16,692 nucleotides of DNA from Triparma columacea (Eukaryota; Sar; Bolidophyceae; Parmales; Triparmaceae), in the NCBI GenBank assembly GCA_030267965.1, contig BRYA01000856.1, forward strand, positions 1-16,692. Reading direction: 5' to 3'. The position numbers and the translations under genes are program-made. The notes under the pieces are model-generated. The model searched no databases and had not been told where the DNA came from. It saw nothing but the letters and a program-made list of their open reading frames with translations. Positions 1 through 9,000 of the stretch are shown piece after piece (within the stretch, counting starts at the first letter, position 1; every line of letters begins with the position of its first letter).

Positions 1-1080
1 TTTAAAGTCTCCCCCCCATACCTCCTCCCCCCTCCCCCCGTACTCTTCCCCGAATGCATGTCCTACATATACAGGTTTTGAGAGCTTCTTCTTGTCCTTC
101 TTCTCCTTATCCTTCTTCTCCTTCTTCTCCTTCTCCTTCTTCCTCTCCCTATCATCCTCCTCGATCTCCTTCTCCGCCAATCCCTCGATCCAACCCCAGT
201 GCCTCTTCGCGAACTCCTTAACCCCGTCCTCACCCGAAACGTAATCAAACCCGACCTCAGCGCCCTGCTTGTAGTTCCGGGAATTGGGGAGGAAGTAGTT
301 GTAGGAGCTTGACTCCAACCCGCCGACAGACTTTGCGTTCTTCCACTTCCAACCGGTGGCCCGGCACTTCTCCCAGACCACGATGTAGGGGTCGTTTGAC
401 CGAACGGGGTCCTTGTAGTTGACCATGCGGTAGTTGGCCTCTTGGATTGGGGTTTTGAAGGCAGTAGTAGCAGGTTCAGTGGTGGTGGCAGCGGGTTTTG
501 GGGTAGCATTAGGTTCGTTGGTGGTAATCCTAATAGCAGGTTCAGTGGTATCAACGTTCTCCTCAGCCTTGCCCTCCACGACAGTATCCTCCTCCCCTAT
601 GGCGGGAGCAGCATCCTGAGGAGCAGGCTTCTTATTATCCTCTCCTGGAGTATCTTTGACATTATCGTGTGTGTCATGTATTTTTGAGTCATCAAGTGTT
701 GGATGATCATCGTTTAACGGCTTAGAAGTGGTTGTGGATGTATTATTTGAGGATGTATCGACGAGGGTATTCTCCGATGGTAGATTAGATTTGTCATTAT
801 TTCCTCCATCTTCGTTTATATTCTTCTCTTTTTCATCCAAAACGACATTCTCTTTATCATCAGTTGATGTAGATGCTATATTTGATGAAAAAGAGGTTGA
901 AGGAGACGCATTTAAGGAGGCTAGAGAAGGATCGAGGTCGAGGGGACTTCCCTCCAGCTCAAAATTGAAGCTATCAAGATCGTTTGCGCTTATTTGAGGC
1001 ATTGTGTTGGATAAACTACGACCAGAGCGGGAGGATTTGGTGTTATTATTGCCATCATCGGCAGCCAGGACACGAGGCAT
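1..1080 (-). CDS. Low-complexity protein with a GW-type short module (3' end outside window)
   Basis: This minus-strand frame is open without a stop from the ATG at 1078-1080 to the left edge, giving 360 residues of a partial protein. Residues 1-215 are Ser/Thr/Asn/Asp/Glu-rich and look disordered, with repeated TTEPA-like units near 178-205. Residues ~217-298 form one compact module with aromatic anchors: YIVVWEKC, then GWKWK (243-247), NYFLP (261-265), GFDY (277-280) and HWGW (294-297). This resembles a short W...GWK...Y.xP...G.DYF module that I recall as common in diatom and oomycete proteins; that assignment is from memory. A Lys/Glu stretch (~303-333) follows, with almost every residue charged. 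A donor-like GTATAT lies near 77-82, so an exon could end there and the last ~25 residues could be intron. No in-frame upstream ATG exists before the stop near 1183. Function unknown. Confidence 0.72.
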   Translation of the reverse strand, partial: MPRVLAADDGNNNTKSSRSGRSLSNTMPQISANDLDSFNFELEGSPLDLDPSLASLNASPSTSFSSNIASTSTDDKENVVLDEKEKNINEDGGNNDKSNLPSENTLVDTSSNNTSTTTSKPLNDDHPTLDDSKIHDTHDNVKDTPGEDNKKPAPQDAAPAIGEEDTVVEGKAEENVDTTEPAIRITTNEPNATPKPAATTTEPATTAFKTPIQEANYRMVNYKDPVRSNDPYIVVWEKCRATGWKWKNAKSVGGLESSSYNYFLPNSRNYKQGAEVGFDYVSGEDGVKEFAKRHWGWIEGLAEKEIEEDDRERKKEKEKKEKKDKEKKDKKKLSKPVYVGHAFGEEYGGRGEEVWGGDFK

Positions 1081-1369
1081 GGTATCTGGATTATTTTGCA
1101 GAAATGGGGGGAAGGGGGCAAAGTGGGAGAAGTTCAAGAAGGATATTAATATGGTTTGGAGATGAAAGATGCGACTTTTCTTTCATGTAGGTAATGTATC
1201 TACATAAACCAATGGATACGGCACGCGATTTCTCCGATAAAATGAATTGGCCGAACTTCGGTCAGTCGGACGACATAGCGGGAGCCCAAATGCATGAGAC
1301 AAACATGACGTTGGACTTCATCTCCTTTACAGCGCTCATGACTTTCATATGACAACAACATTCATTCAT
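1081..1369. promoter_or_regulatory. Intergenic region: presumed promoter of the leftmost gene
   Basis: This 289-bp gap lies between the 3' end of the TBC gene and the start of the leftmost gene; both are on the minus strand. It should hold the terminator of one and the promoter of the other. On the minus strand there is a CCAAT element (reverse complement of ATTGG at 1246-1250), about 165 bp upstream of the ATG. I see no RNA gene or convincing extra ORF. Confidence 0.35.
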
Positions 1370-2542
1370 TCACACATCTTCCCCTCCATCATCACCCAAT
1401 GCCTCTTCCACCTTAGCCTTGTACCTAGCCCTTAACCTCTCAACCTCCACCTCCAGCGCGTCCGTCTTCCTCCCCATGATCTTATCCCTCATCGCCTCCA
1501 TAGCACTCGTCCTCAATTTATACTCGGCCGCCTCCCTGATATCCCCCGTATTGACGTCCAAAGCCATCTTAACAAACAACTCGTAAAGCTCCTTAGCGCT
1601 CTTGGCCGCGATTATTCGATATTCGTTCTTCCTTACGATTGACATGGCCAACCTGAACACGACGATGTTCCCGAACCAAAGCAGGAGGTCGAATACCCTG
1701 AACACCAATTCCATATCACTGAAACAGCCTGTAAAACACTGACTGAACCACGCCCCCGTTGCTATAGCGACGTCGAAATCAAGCTCTTCGAATTTTCCGT
1801 GAACGGTAGGCATCTCGTCTCTTATCAAGTGCTCGATAACGAGGCCATCGATCATCCTTCCTCTCATGCTATTATCAAAGTAAGTCTCCGGTAAGATCCC
1901 AGTAACAAAGTGTCTCAACATCTCGAGGCTGTCATGTGGCGTTAGGAATTGAAGGAACTGTCCCGCATACATGTTCAAACCCTGGCAGTACCTTATGGAT
2001 CGGTGCTCGAATGCGAAGGTGATTAGGACACACTCAAGGTTAAGCAAACCTGAGGAACTTGAGAACATAGAGTGACCAGGGAATGTGCGATCGAGGTCGT
2101 TGCGTATACACTTTATTACTTCGGAAGGAAGCTCGGTACGGGCCCGTGAAACGTTTGCATTAAATTCACGCGACGACAATTTTATTGTTTTTTCTGAGCG
2201 ACTTGCTAAGGCCAGCCAGATCTGCTGCCTAAAAGCCACAGGAATACCCAGTTTAACGAGCCTTGAGAATTCTTGTCGATCTTTATTCCCCTTATCGCCT
2301 TCGTTTGTTTTTAATGTGTCGATATTTCCAGCCAAATTGTCCATCCCAAGTCGGGTCAAGAATGTGAACCATGATCTATCTCTCTCTGCAGTGCTCTCCG
2401 CTAAAGCCATCGGTCGGGATTCCGCGCTTTTAACGAACCCGTAAGCGTCGTGGACGATCTTTCTCTGACCGTCCTCCATCTGAAGGACCAACACCTCAAA
2501 CCTGCCCAAAGGATTTTGCTGTTCTTCTGCCCCTTGCTGCAT
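1370..2542 (-). CDS. TBC-domain Rab GTPase-activating protein
   Basis: This is an intact single-exon gene of 390 residues. TBC proteins switch off Rab GTPases on endomembranes by supplying an arginine and a glutamine finger. The family motifs are visible in order: GIPVAFRQQIW (99-109, motif A), IRNDLDRTFP (146-155, motif B; predicted Arg finger R152), IRYCQGLNMY (183-192, motif C; predicted Gln finger Q187), and the C-terminal FRVFDLLLWFGNIVVFRLA segment (281-299). Both catalytic residues are present, so the domain should be active. Residues 1-90 resemble the leader seen in GRTP1/TBC1D-like proteins but hold no named domain I can assign. The tail (345-385) is a short charged helix, probably a coiled coil. 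The start is supported by an in-frame TGA 27 nt upstream. The Rab substrate cannot be told from the sequence. Confidence 0.93.
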   Translation of the reverse strand: MQQGAEEQQNPLGRFEVLVLQMEDGQRKIVHDAYGFVKSAESRPMALAESTAERDRSWFTFLTRLGMDNLAGNIDTLKTNEGDKGNKDRQEFSRLVKLGIPVAFRQQIWLALASRSEKTIKLSSREFNANVSRARTELPSEVIKCIRNDLDRTFPGHSMFSSSSGLLNLECVLITFAFEHRSIRYCQGLNMYAGQFLQFLTPHDSLEMLRHFVTGILPETYFDNSMRGRMIDGLVIEHLIRDEMPTVHGKFEELDFDVAIATGAWFSQCFTGCFSDMELVFRVFDLLLWFGNIVVFRLAMSIVRKNEYRIIAAKSAKELYELFVKMALDVNTGDIREAAEYKLRTSAMEAMRDKIMGRKTDALEVEVERLRARYKAKVEEALGDDGGEDV

Positions 2543-2715
2543 GAAAGGCCAAAGCGACTGGATCCCTCATTTAAACATATTTCAGACCTCTCCTAAAGCC
2601 CCCTCGTCCCCTAACTTAGAAATTTCAATTTCCGGTTCAAAACTCCCTTTTTTTTCACCACACGTCCTACATTAGCCCAACACCCCCTCCTCCCCTTTTC
2701 CGTAATCAATCCTCA
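2543..2715. promoter_or_regulatory. Short intergenic spacer, NhaD 3' end to TBC start
   Basis: These 173 bp separate two minus-strand genes. They include a T-run (2648-2655, an A-run on the transcribed strand) and C-rich stretches. No conserved element is recognisable; it is presumed to carry the TBC promoter and the NhaD 3' end signals. Confidence 0.25.
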
Positions 2716-5639
2716 TCACATGATACCTGCCGATCCCACAGCGTCGATGGTGTTTCCCACAACATCGATAGCGTTAGCAACCCCCACCCCAATCCCGTTC
2801 CAGTCCCCAACCCTCTCCCCAATGTTCCCCAGCAGTCCCCCAAGTCCCGGTCCCTTAAGTATAGCCGACTGCGCCAGGTACGTAGCGATACCCATAAAGT
2901 ACCCCACCGCCGCCCCCGCGCTTACGTTCTTTGCGTACCATATGAAGTCTACCTTCTCCATCCCCATGAGCGCAACCCCTGACGCGCTTCCGATGACGAG
3001 GATGCTCCCCCCCGTACCCGCGCAGAGGGCAATGAGCTGCCAGAGGGAGTCGTCCGTGCCGTACTCGGAGAGATCGTACATTCCCATTGTCGCGGCGACG
3101 AGGGGGACGTTGTCGATTAGGGCGGAGGCTATGCCTATGACGGTGGCGATTATCTCCTGACCGGGGAGGTTCTCGTTAAGGAACACGGCGAGGTCCTTGA
3201 GCAGACCGGACTTGTCCAGCACTCCGATGCTGCGGATAGCGAAGGGCGCGAAAAGGGTTTGGGGATATGTGTGAGAGAAAACGTTCAGCGGGTGGGCGGG
3301 GGCTGTTTGGGTTTCTTGGTTTTTCTTCGTCGGTTATCATCCATCCTCACCTCATCAAAATTCCTAGGAAAAACAATATGCCGCTCGTGTCCAGCTTGCT
3401 TAGCGCCGCCGGTACCTTAAGTCCCTCCTGTTCCTCATCTCCCATATGTATCGCGTCCGTGAGCGTCCATACCGCGCCTAGTCCCGTTAGCATAGCCAGG
3501 TAAGGTGGTAGTCCCGTAAGCTCGGAGAACACCGGTACCGCTAGGAGGCTCGCTATGCCCGTGCCGAAGACGAGCTTACCGCGGGGGGCGAGGGCGGTGG
3601 GGGAAGGGCCGACGGCGGAACGGTCGACATTACCTGGGGACACTTGACCGACGAGGAAGGCGAGACTGCCGACAAGGCAGACGAGGGAGGGGAGGAAGAG
3701 CTCGGTAACGGTGGGGATGGTGGAGAGGTTGTGGTTTATCCAAAGCATCGTGGTGGTCACATCGCCGATTGGGGTCCAGACTAAATTGGGGGGGGGGGGG
3801 GAAGGGTTGACGTTTGTGGTTAGTAATGAGTCTGGGTCTTGCCAGTCTCAAATGTATTTTCCCGGTCCTCACCTCCTCCCGCGTTAGCCGCCACGACGAC
3901 CATAGCCCCGAATAGCCTTCTGTCCGTTTCGTCCGGTATGATTTTCCTGAGCAGGCTGACCATGACGATGGTGACTGTAAGGTTGTTGAGTATGGATGAC
4001 AGGAAGAAAGTGAGGAATCCAATGATCCAGAAAAGCTCCTTCTTATCGTCCGTCTTTATAGCGTTCGTCACAACCTTGAAACCCTGGTGCGCGTCCACGA
4101 CCTCCACAATGGTGCTAGCCGCAAGTAGGAAGAAGCAGATGTCAGACACCTCAGCCAGCTGCTCCTTCAGCTGCTCTAACACCTGGCCTGTGGCCTCCCC
4201 GGTGGGTGAGTTGTAGAAGTCGGCGTAGGTTACCCAAAGCGCGGTGCTCATGAGCATGGCTACGGCGGCCTTGTTTAACTCGAATAGCTCCTCGAAGATA
4301 ATACCAACGTACCCGAGTGTGAAGATCCCTATCATCCCCAGCTGCGCGTTCTCGTGTAGCCACGAGCTCTGGCTGAGGAACACCCCGCACGCCGCCAGCA
4401 GCGTGACGGCTACGGAGGCCCTTATGAAATCCCTCTTACCGACACCCTCGTCTGAGGCAAGCTTGTTGGCGTAGGACTTCTGCTCCTCCTTTATGGCGAC
4501 GACTGGGTTGTAGCCGGAGACGAGGGTGGGGTACTTTGTTGTCAAGGCCTTGACGGAGAGACGCTCGTCCTCAACGACAATGTTCATGATCCTCCTCATG
4601 CTCACGACGCCGACGATGTCATCCTTGGAGGTGACCTTCGGACCAACTTCGGAACCGCGGGTCACGATGAGGTGACGGATGTTGGATTCCTTCATCTGGG
4701 TGAGCATGGCGCCGGACTTTGAGGTCTCGGGGCAGGTTATTAACTGGAGGGAATTGGGGGTGGGTTTGGGGGTAGGGGTGGGATTGGGGGTAGTGATGGT
4801 GTGAGTTTGGTGGAGTGTGTTTGGTGGGTTGTGATGCTTTGGTCCGCTTGGTGTCATTTTCTTGGCCGTTCTCTCTCTGTGCCCCCCCTTGTCTCTCTCG
4901 AGGTATTCCGTGTGTGTTTCCCCCCACAGTTTTCCGCCAACCCGTCCCTCCCAGAAATGGTATCTTCCCCCTCCCCCCCCCCCTCCCCTTGTTTCCTCCA
5001 TGTGTTATGACTGACCTTCTCCGCGTCAGTGCACCACTCTCCAACAGTCCCCTTCTCCCCCAGACTCCCCTCAATGACCTCCTCCAAGTTCTCCCCCTTC
5101 TCGTCCCTGCTCCCGCTCCAAACCACGTAGTCCTTCTCCGTGAATACACCCCTAAACTGTTCGTCCCTGTTGTAGACAAGAGCAACACCACTGATGGCAC
5201 CGGAAGGGGTGTACATACGGCCTACGACGTCTGTTATTAGCTCGTCGGTATAGCAGTTCACGAAACCAAGGTCGCCCCCGGGCTGACCCTCGACGATGCG
5301 ACGGGCGGAGGCGTCGAAGCCGAAGCCTGGGGGGGTTAGGGTGGACTGGGAGGAGGTGATGAGCGTGGGTATTTCCTCTTGTTCACGGCTTGATTTTAGG
5401 GTTGTGGTGGTTGTGGTGGTGGTAGCAGTATGTGTTGTGAATGCATTGTATGTGTTGTATTTGTTCATAGCGTATGTGTTGTGTTTGAAGGTATATTTGG
5501 AGTGTAATCTGTTTGAGATTGTCGGTGTTTTGCTGAGTGGTTTATTATAGCCTTTATTTGTGGCTGTGTACAGAAGATTATAAGATTTTGATGATGATAT
5601 TAGGGTTAGCGTTAATAATGCTGTGAACTGTATCATCAT
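2716..5639 (-). CDS. CBS-domain-fused NhaD-type Na+/H+ antiporter, predicted plastid-targeted
   Basis: Four exons, 5639-5016, 4743-3873, 3780-3351 and 3229-2716, join into 812 residues. NhaD proteins exchange Na+ (or Li+) for H+; the plant homologue NHD1 works in the chloroplast envelope. Residues 1-~18 look like a signal peptide, followed by a Ser/Thr/Asn/Tyr/Lys-rich stretch without acidic residues up to ~85, as in a heterokont plastid leader. Residues ~124-265 form two CBS units: CBS1 with GVFTEKDY (164-171), and CBS2 with LITCPETS (209-216), IRHLIV (230-235) and IVGVVSMRRIM (251-261). The antiporter follows (~312-770) with about a dozen membrane segments and the hallmarks LNNLTVT (460-466), NAGGVWTPIGDVTTTMLWI (495-513), DNVPLVAATMGMY (681-693) and the glycine-rich GGSILVIGSASG (715-726). 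All four exons keep one frame, and CBS2 is only complete after splicing. It shares a divergent promoter region with the RAP gene. Confidence 0.92.
3230..3350 (-). other. Intron 3 of the CBS-NhaD gene (phase 2)
   Basis: Donor ATGAG|GTGAGG and acceptor TATCCGCAG|CATCGG, 121 bp. Splicing gives LGILM-S-IGVLDKSG, matching the family. If retained, TGA follows immediately after codon AGG. Confidence 0.93.
3781..3872 (-). other. Intron 2 of the CBS-NhaD gene (phase 1)
   Basis: Donor GGAG|GTGAGG and acceptor CAATTTAG|TCTGG, 92 bp. Splicing rebuilds the NAGG-V-WTPIGD motif. A CTAAC branchpoint-like site lies at 3819-3823, and a run of 14 C on the transcript strand (3788-3801) precedes the acceptor. 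Confidence 0.93.
4744..5015 (-). other. Intron 1 of the CBS-NhaD gene (phase 0)
   Basis: Donor AAG|GTCAGT and acceptor CCCTCCAG|TTAATA, 272 bp, the longest intron here. It splits CBS2 between WCTDAEK and LITCPET. The transcript strand is G-rich after the donor and C/A-rich before the acceptor. Its 5' part stays open in frame, so retention would not stop translation at once. Confidence 0.88.
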
Positions 5640-6085
5640 TTAGAACTATATTATCTTAGTATGAAGGAAATAATGGACACTAAGTTTGTTATGAATGTGC
5701 GACGATGAAGTGGGCATGGTGGGGGGAGAAATGGGCCAAGTCCCCCGATCATTTCTGGCCTTTTAAAATGAGCTCAAGCCAAATAACCATAATGTACGTC
5801 TTTTTGGAAAATAAAACATGGGCTAGTTCTGCATTATTATCATTATCAACGTCATAGCGTCGCACGAGCGAAGGGCCTTATTGGGGAAGATAGAACTTCC
5901 CACCCTAAAAACCTGAGTCCTCCTTTCCTTTTCTTTCTCCACTGTGCTCCAGTCTCTCTTCTCCCTTTCTCCAAGTTTCTTTAAGCAAATTTGAGCGTAT
6001 TATATTTGTAGCCGTAAACTCGTATATATATGCAGAGTGCGTGTGTGGGATTGAAAGAAGATTTGCAGGACAATTGAGCCTGAAA
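5640..6085. promoter_or_regulatory. Divergent promoter region between CBS-NhaD and RAP genes
   Basis: These 446 bp lie between two head-to-head start codons. They are more AT-rich than the coding DNA and contain a self-complementary TTTTAAAA (5761-5768), a pyrimidine-rich belt (about 5920-5980) upstream of the RAP start, and a TATATATA stretch near 6023-6030. I see no ORF with coding character and no RNA gene. Which elements drive which gene cannot be decided by eye. Confidence 0.35.
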
Positions 6086-9000
6086 ATGAATAAAACAGGA
6101 TCCCTGCCATTGTCGAGGGTGCATAAAATCACACAAAACACAACTAATACCACTTTCAAATACAACCTCCTTGTTAGAAATATAGTAGATTGGAGGAGGT
6201 GAGGAAACAACGACTAAATTGGTGCTATCACAGACTTAAATTATCCCCTCCCTTACCCCCTCTTTTACCCGTCCATACACTCATTCCCATACCACTAGAT
6301 TCATCCCATCCTTCCTCCTCCCCTCCCCCCCTCCTCCTCCCTCCATCACCACCACAAAGTCAGCTCACGTAATACCAGGACCCTCTCCTCAAAATGTACT
6401 GCCTCCAATTTCTTCCCACTCAACATCTAAAGCACACAACAATTGGGCTAATAACCCTAACTACTCCCCTAATTACTCGGGATCTAAAGCACATAAAAAC
6501 GACCACAAAAATGACTCGTTAATTAAGAAAAGGAAGGAGCTTGCTACCATGTTCAGAGAGATGCAGCAGTTGGACCAAGCTGACCTTAGTGGCAGCCTTA
6601 GTGGCAACCTTAGTGGCAACCTTAGTGGCGACGACTTAAGAAGGTGGACGTGGGCTCGGGCAGATAGAAAAAAAAAGGACGTTTCGAGGAGCCGGCAGAA
6701 GATGCCCACGTCCCGTCAGTCACCCTCCCTCCCTCCCTCACCCTCCTCCAACCCTCCCTCCCCCTCAAACGGCGGCTTCATGTTCCTGGTTGAATCCAAC
6801 GACTTCAGGAAATCATCTACCATAAACAAGAGGATAACGAAGCTTGGTGACGCTGGTGACGTTGGGGGTATGCTCGGTCTTTGGGAGATTGAGAAGGACA
6901 TGATGGACCACGTAAACTGGGCTACTATTATGGTCAGGGCGGGGAGAATGAGGGGGAGGAGGAAGATTGAAATGGTGGGGGACGAGAGGCTCGGGGAGAT
7001 GGTGGATAGACTTACGACCATCATCACTAACAACCCGGGGTACTTTGGACCAAGGCAACTTGGGAATATTGTTCACTCACTGGGGAAGATAAAGGAGGTA
7101 GGGTGGGGTAGCAACGTTAAGGAAAAGAGAAAATGGTGGTCCCAAAAGGGTCCCTCGATACAGGCCGCAATATCAGTAATCCTCTCCCCCCCCGGTTCAT
7201 CCTCCGGTCCAATCTGGTTGAACCTTGGTTCCTCACCCGACTCTGACGCCCAGACGTTAGCGAACGTATGCTGGGGCGTCGCCCATCTCTCTGTCCCTGA
7301 CTCTTACCTCCTCTTCAAGCACATCGACGATAACACCGCGCACCTACTGTTCATGCAGAGGGACACCCAGTGCATAGCCAACGTACTATGGAGCGCTGCA
7401 AAGGTCAGGGAGGAATCGGGAGACGAACGCGTTAAGACGCCGGAGGTGTGGAGGCGAATGGAGGATAAGGCGGAGTGGTTCTGCGGGGAGGCGACGCCGC
7501 AGGGTGTGTCTAACGTCGCGCTGAGCTGCCTGAAGATGGGGGAGGAGGGGACGAGACTTTTCGAGGAGATTGATAAGCTGGCGGAGAGGCTGGTGAAGAG
7601 CGGGAACAGACAGTCGATCAGCAATGTGCTGTGGGCGGTTGTTAAGGGGGGGTGGAAGGCGGATAGGTGAGGGAAAAGGGAAGGGGGGGGGGGGGGGGGG
7701 GNCCGCCCCCCCCCCCCCCCCCCCCCCGCGCCAGCGAGTCACCAACTAACGTGATTCCCCCTTCTGTTCCGCTCACTCACTTCCCCCGCCCTCGCCCACC
7801 CCCACCCCTCTCTCTCCCACTAGACTAAAATCCGAAATAGAATCCCTCGATGGCTCTACCTTCATCACCCCCTCGACCATGACGCCCAGTTCCTGGCAGT
7901 CCGTCAGCAACCTCGCCTGGTCCTGCTCCCGCGCCAACATCCCCGCCTCCTCCTTCTTCCGTTCCGTGAACACCCACGCGTCCTCCGTCGTCAAGCACAG
8001 CAACCCCCAAGGCGTCGCCACTATAGCACTGGCATTTGCCGTACTCGATAACATGTTCTGGGCGAAGCACAAGAAGGGGGTGGGGTGCAGGGAACTTTTT
8101 CAAACGATCGACGACGAGAGCGATAGACTTTACCCTAACCTTCAGGTGAGACCCTGGAAATTTTTACAACTTACACAATCATCTCCCCGGGTCTTGGTCC
8201 CCCCCCTCCCACCACCACCACCACCATGCACAAACCCAAGCTAACAAGCACTTGCCACGGCCCCCGGATCGTCGTTGCTTCCGTCCCTCCCCCCAGCTTC
8301 AGAGTTTAGCCAACCTCGTATTTGCCGCCGGTGTCTTGGGCTACGAGATGCCTAGTCTGCTAAAGGTTTTCTCGCAGAGCTCCAAGGACTGGAGGGTAGG
8401 GGAGGACGATTACAGGGCCCTTCACAACGTCAGCTGGTACCTCGCCAAGGTCGGCAGGTACGACCGTGGCTTCTTTGAGATTCTGGAGAGGAACAAGGAA
8501 GAGCTCCTGCGAAGAGGTTCGCTCGTTGACCTGACCAAGCTGGCTTGGAGCGTCAGCACTCTCGGGGTCTGCGAGGAGCACGAGGGTCTCCTCCGTGACG
8601 TGTGGGGCAGGTCCGTCGAAATTTACAGGGACGGCAAGGCTGACGGGAAGAAGTTCGGAAGGGTTGAACTCACCATGATGATGCAGGTTTACATGACCGC
8701 GGACGTGTACCTGGAGGAGAGGCTAGAGAACCCGGGGGGGGAAATTATGGAGGAGATGAAGGGGTACGCGAGGGGCGCGAACCTCACGGGCAGCAAGGTG
8801 CAGGACGAGGTTTTGGGGTACCTCGAGATACTTGATATTGGCCGGGTGGAGGAGGAGGTGAGCCCGTGGATAATCTCCCAGGGCGGTAGGTCCTCTTCAG
8901 CTTTTACGGACTACGGGAACCTGCTGTCTATAGACGCGGCGATTGTGGAGAGGAAGCTCGCGATTGAGTACAATGGGCCGGCGCACTACTTGACGAGCTG

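Noticed and set aside
63..554. Minus-strand 163-residue frame, Arg-rich
   Set aside because: It lies in another frame of the leftmost gene; its Arg run is the shifted reading of that gene's Lys/Glu run. The true frame is open over the whole 1-1080 stretch and has domain-like composition.
2628..2660. GGTTCAAAACTCC followed by a T-run, as a possible tRNA T-arm with terminator
   Set aside because: The flanking stem does not pair (T/C and C/C at the outer positions) and no D-arm or anticodon arm fits upstream.
5905..6210. Minus-strand 101-residue frame opposite the RAP 5' exon
   Set aside because: It overlaps the exon and intron assigned to the RAP gene and shows no family motif; composition looks random.
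6511..6513. ATG at 6511 as start of the RAP gene
   Set aside because: It is in another frame. In-frame choices are 6549 or, with intron 6199-6298 removed, 6086, which also supplies a presequence-like leader.
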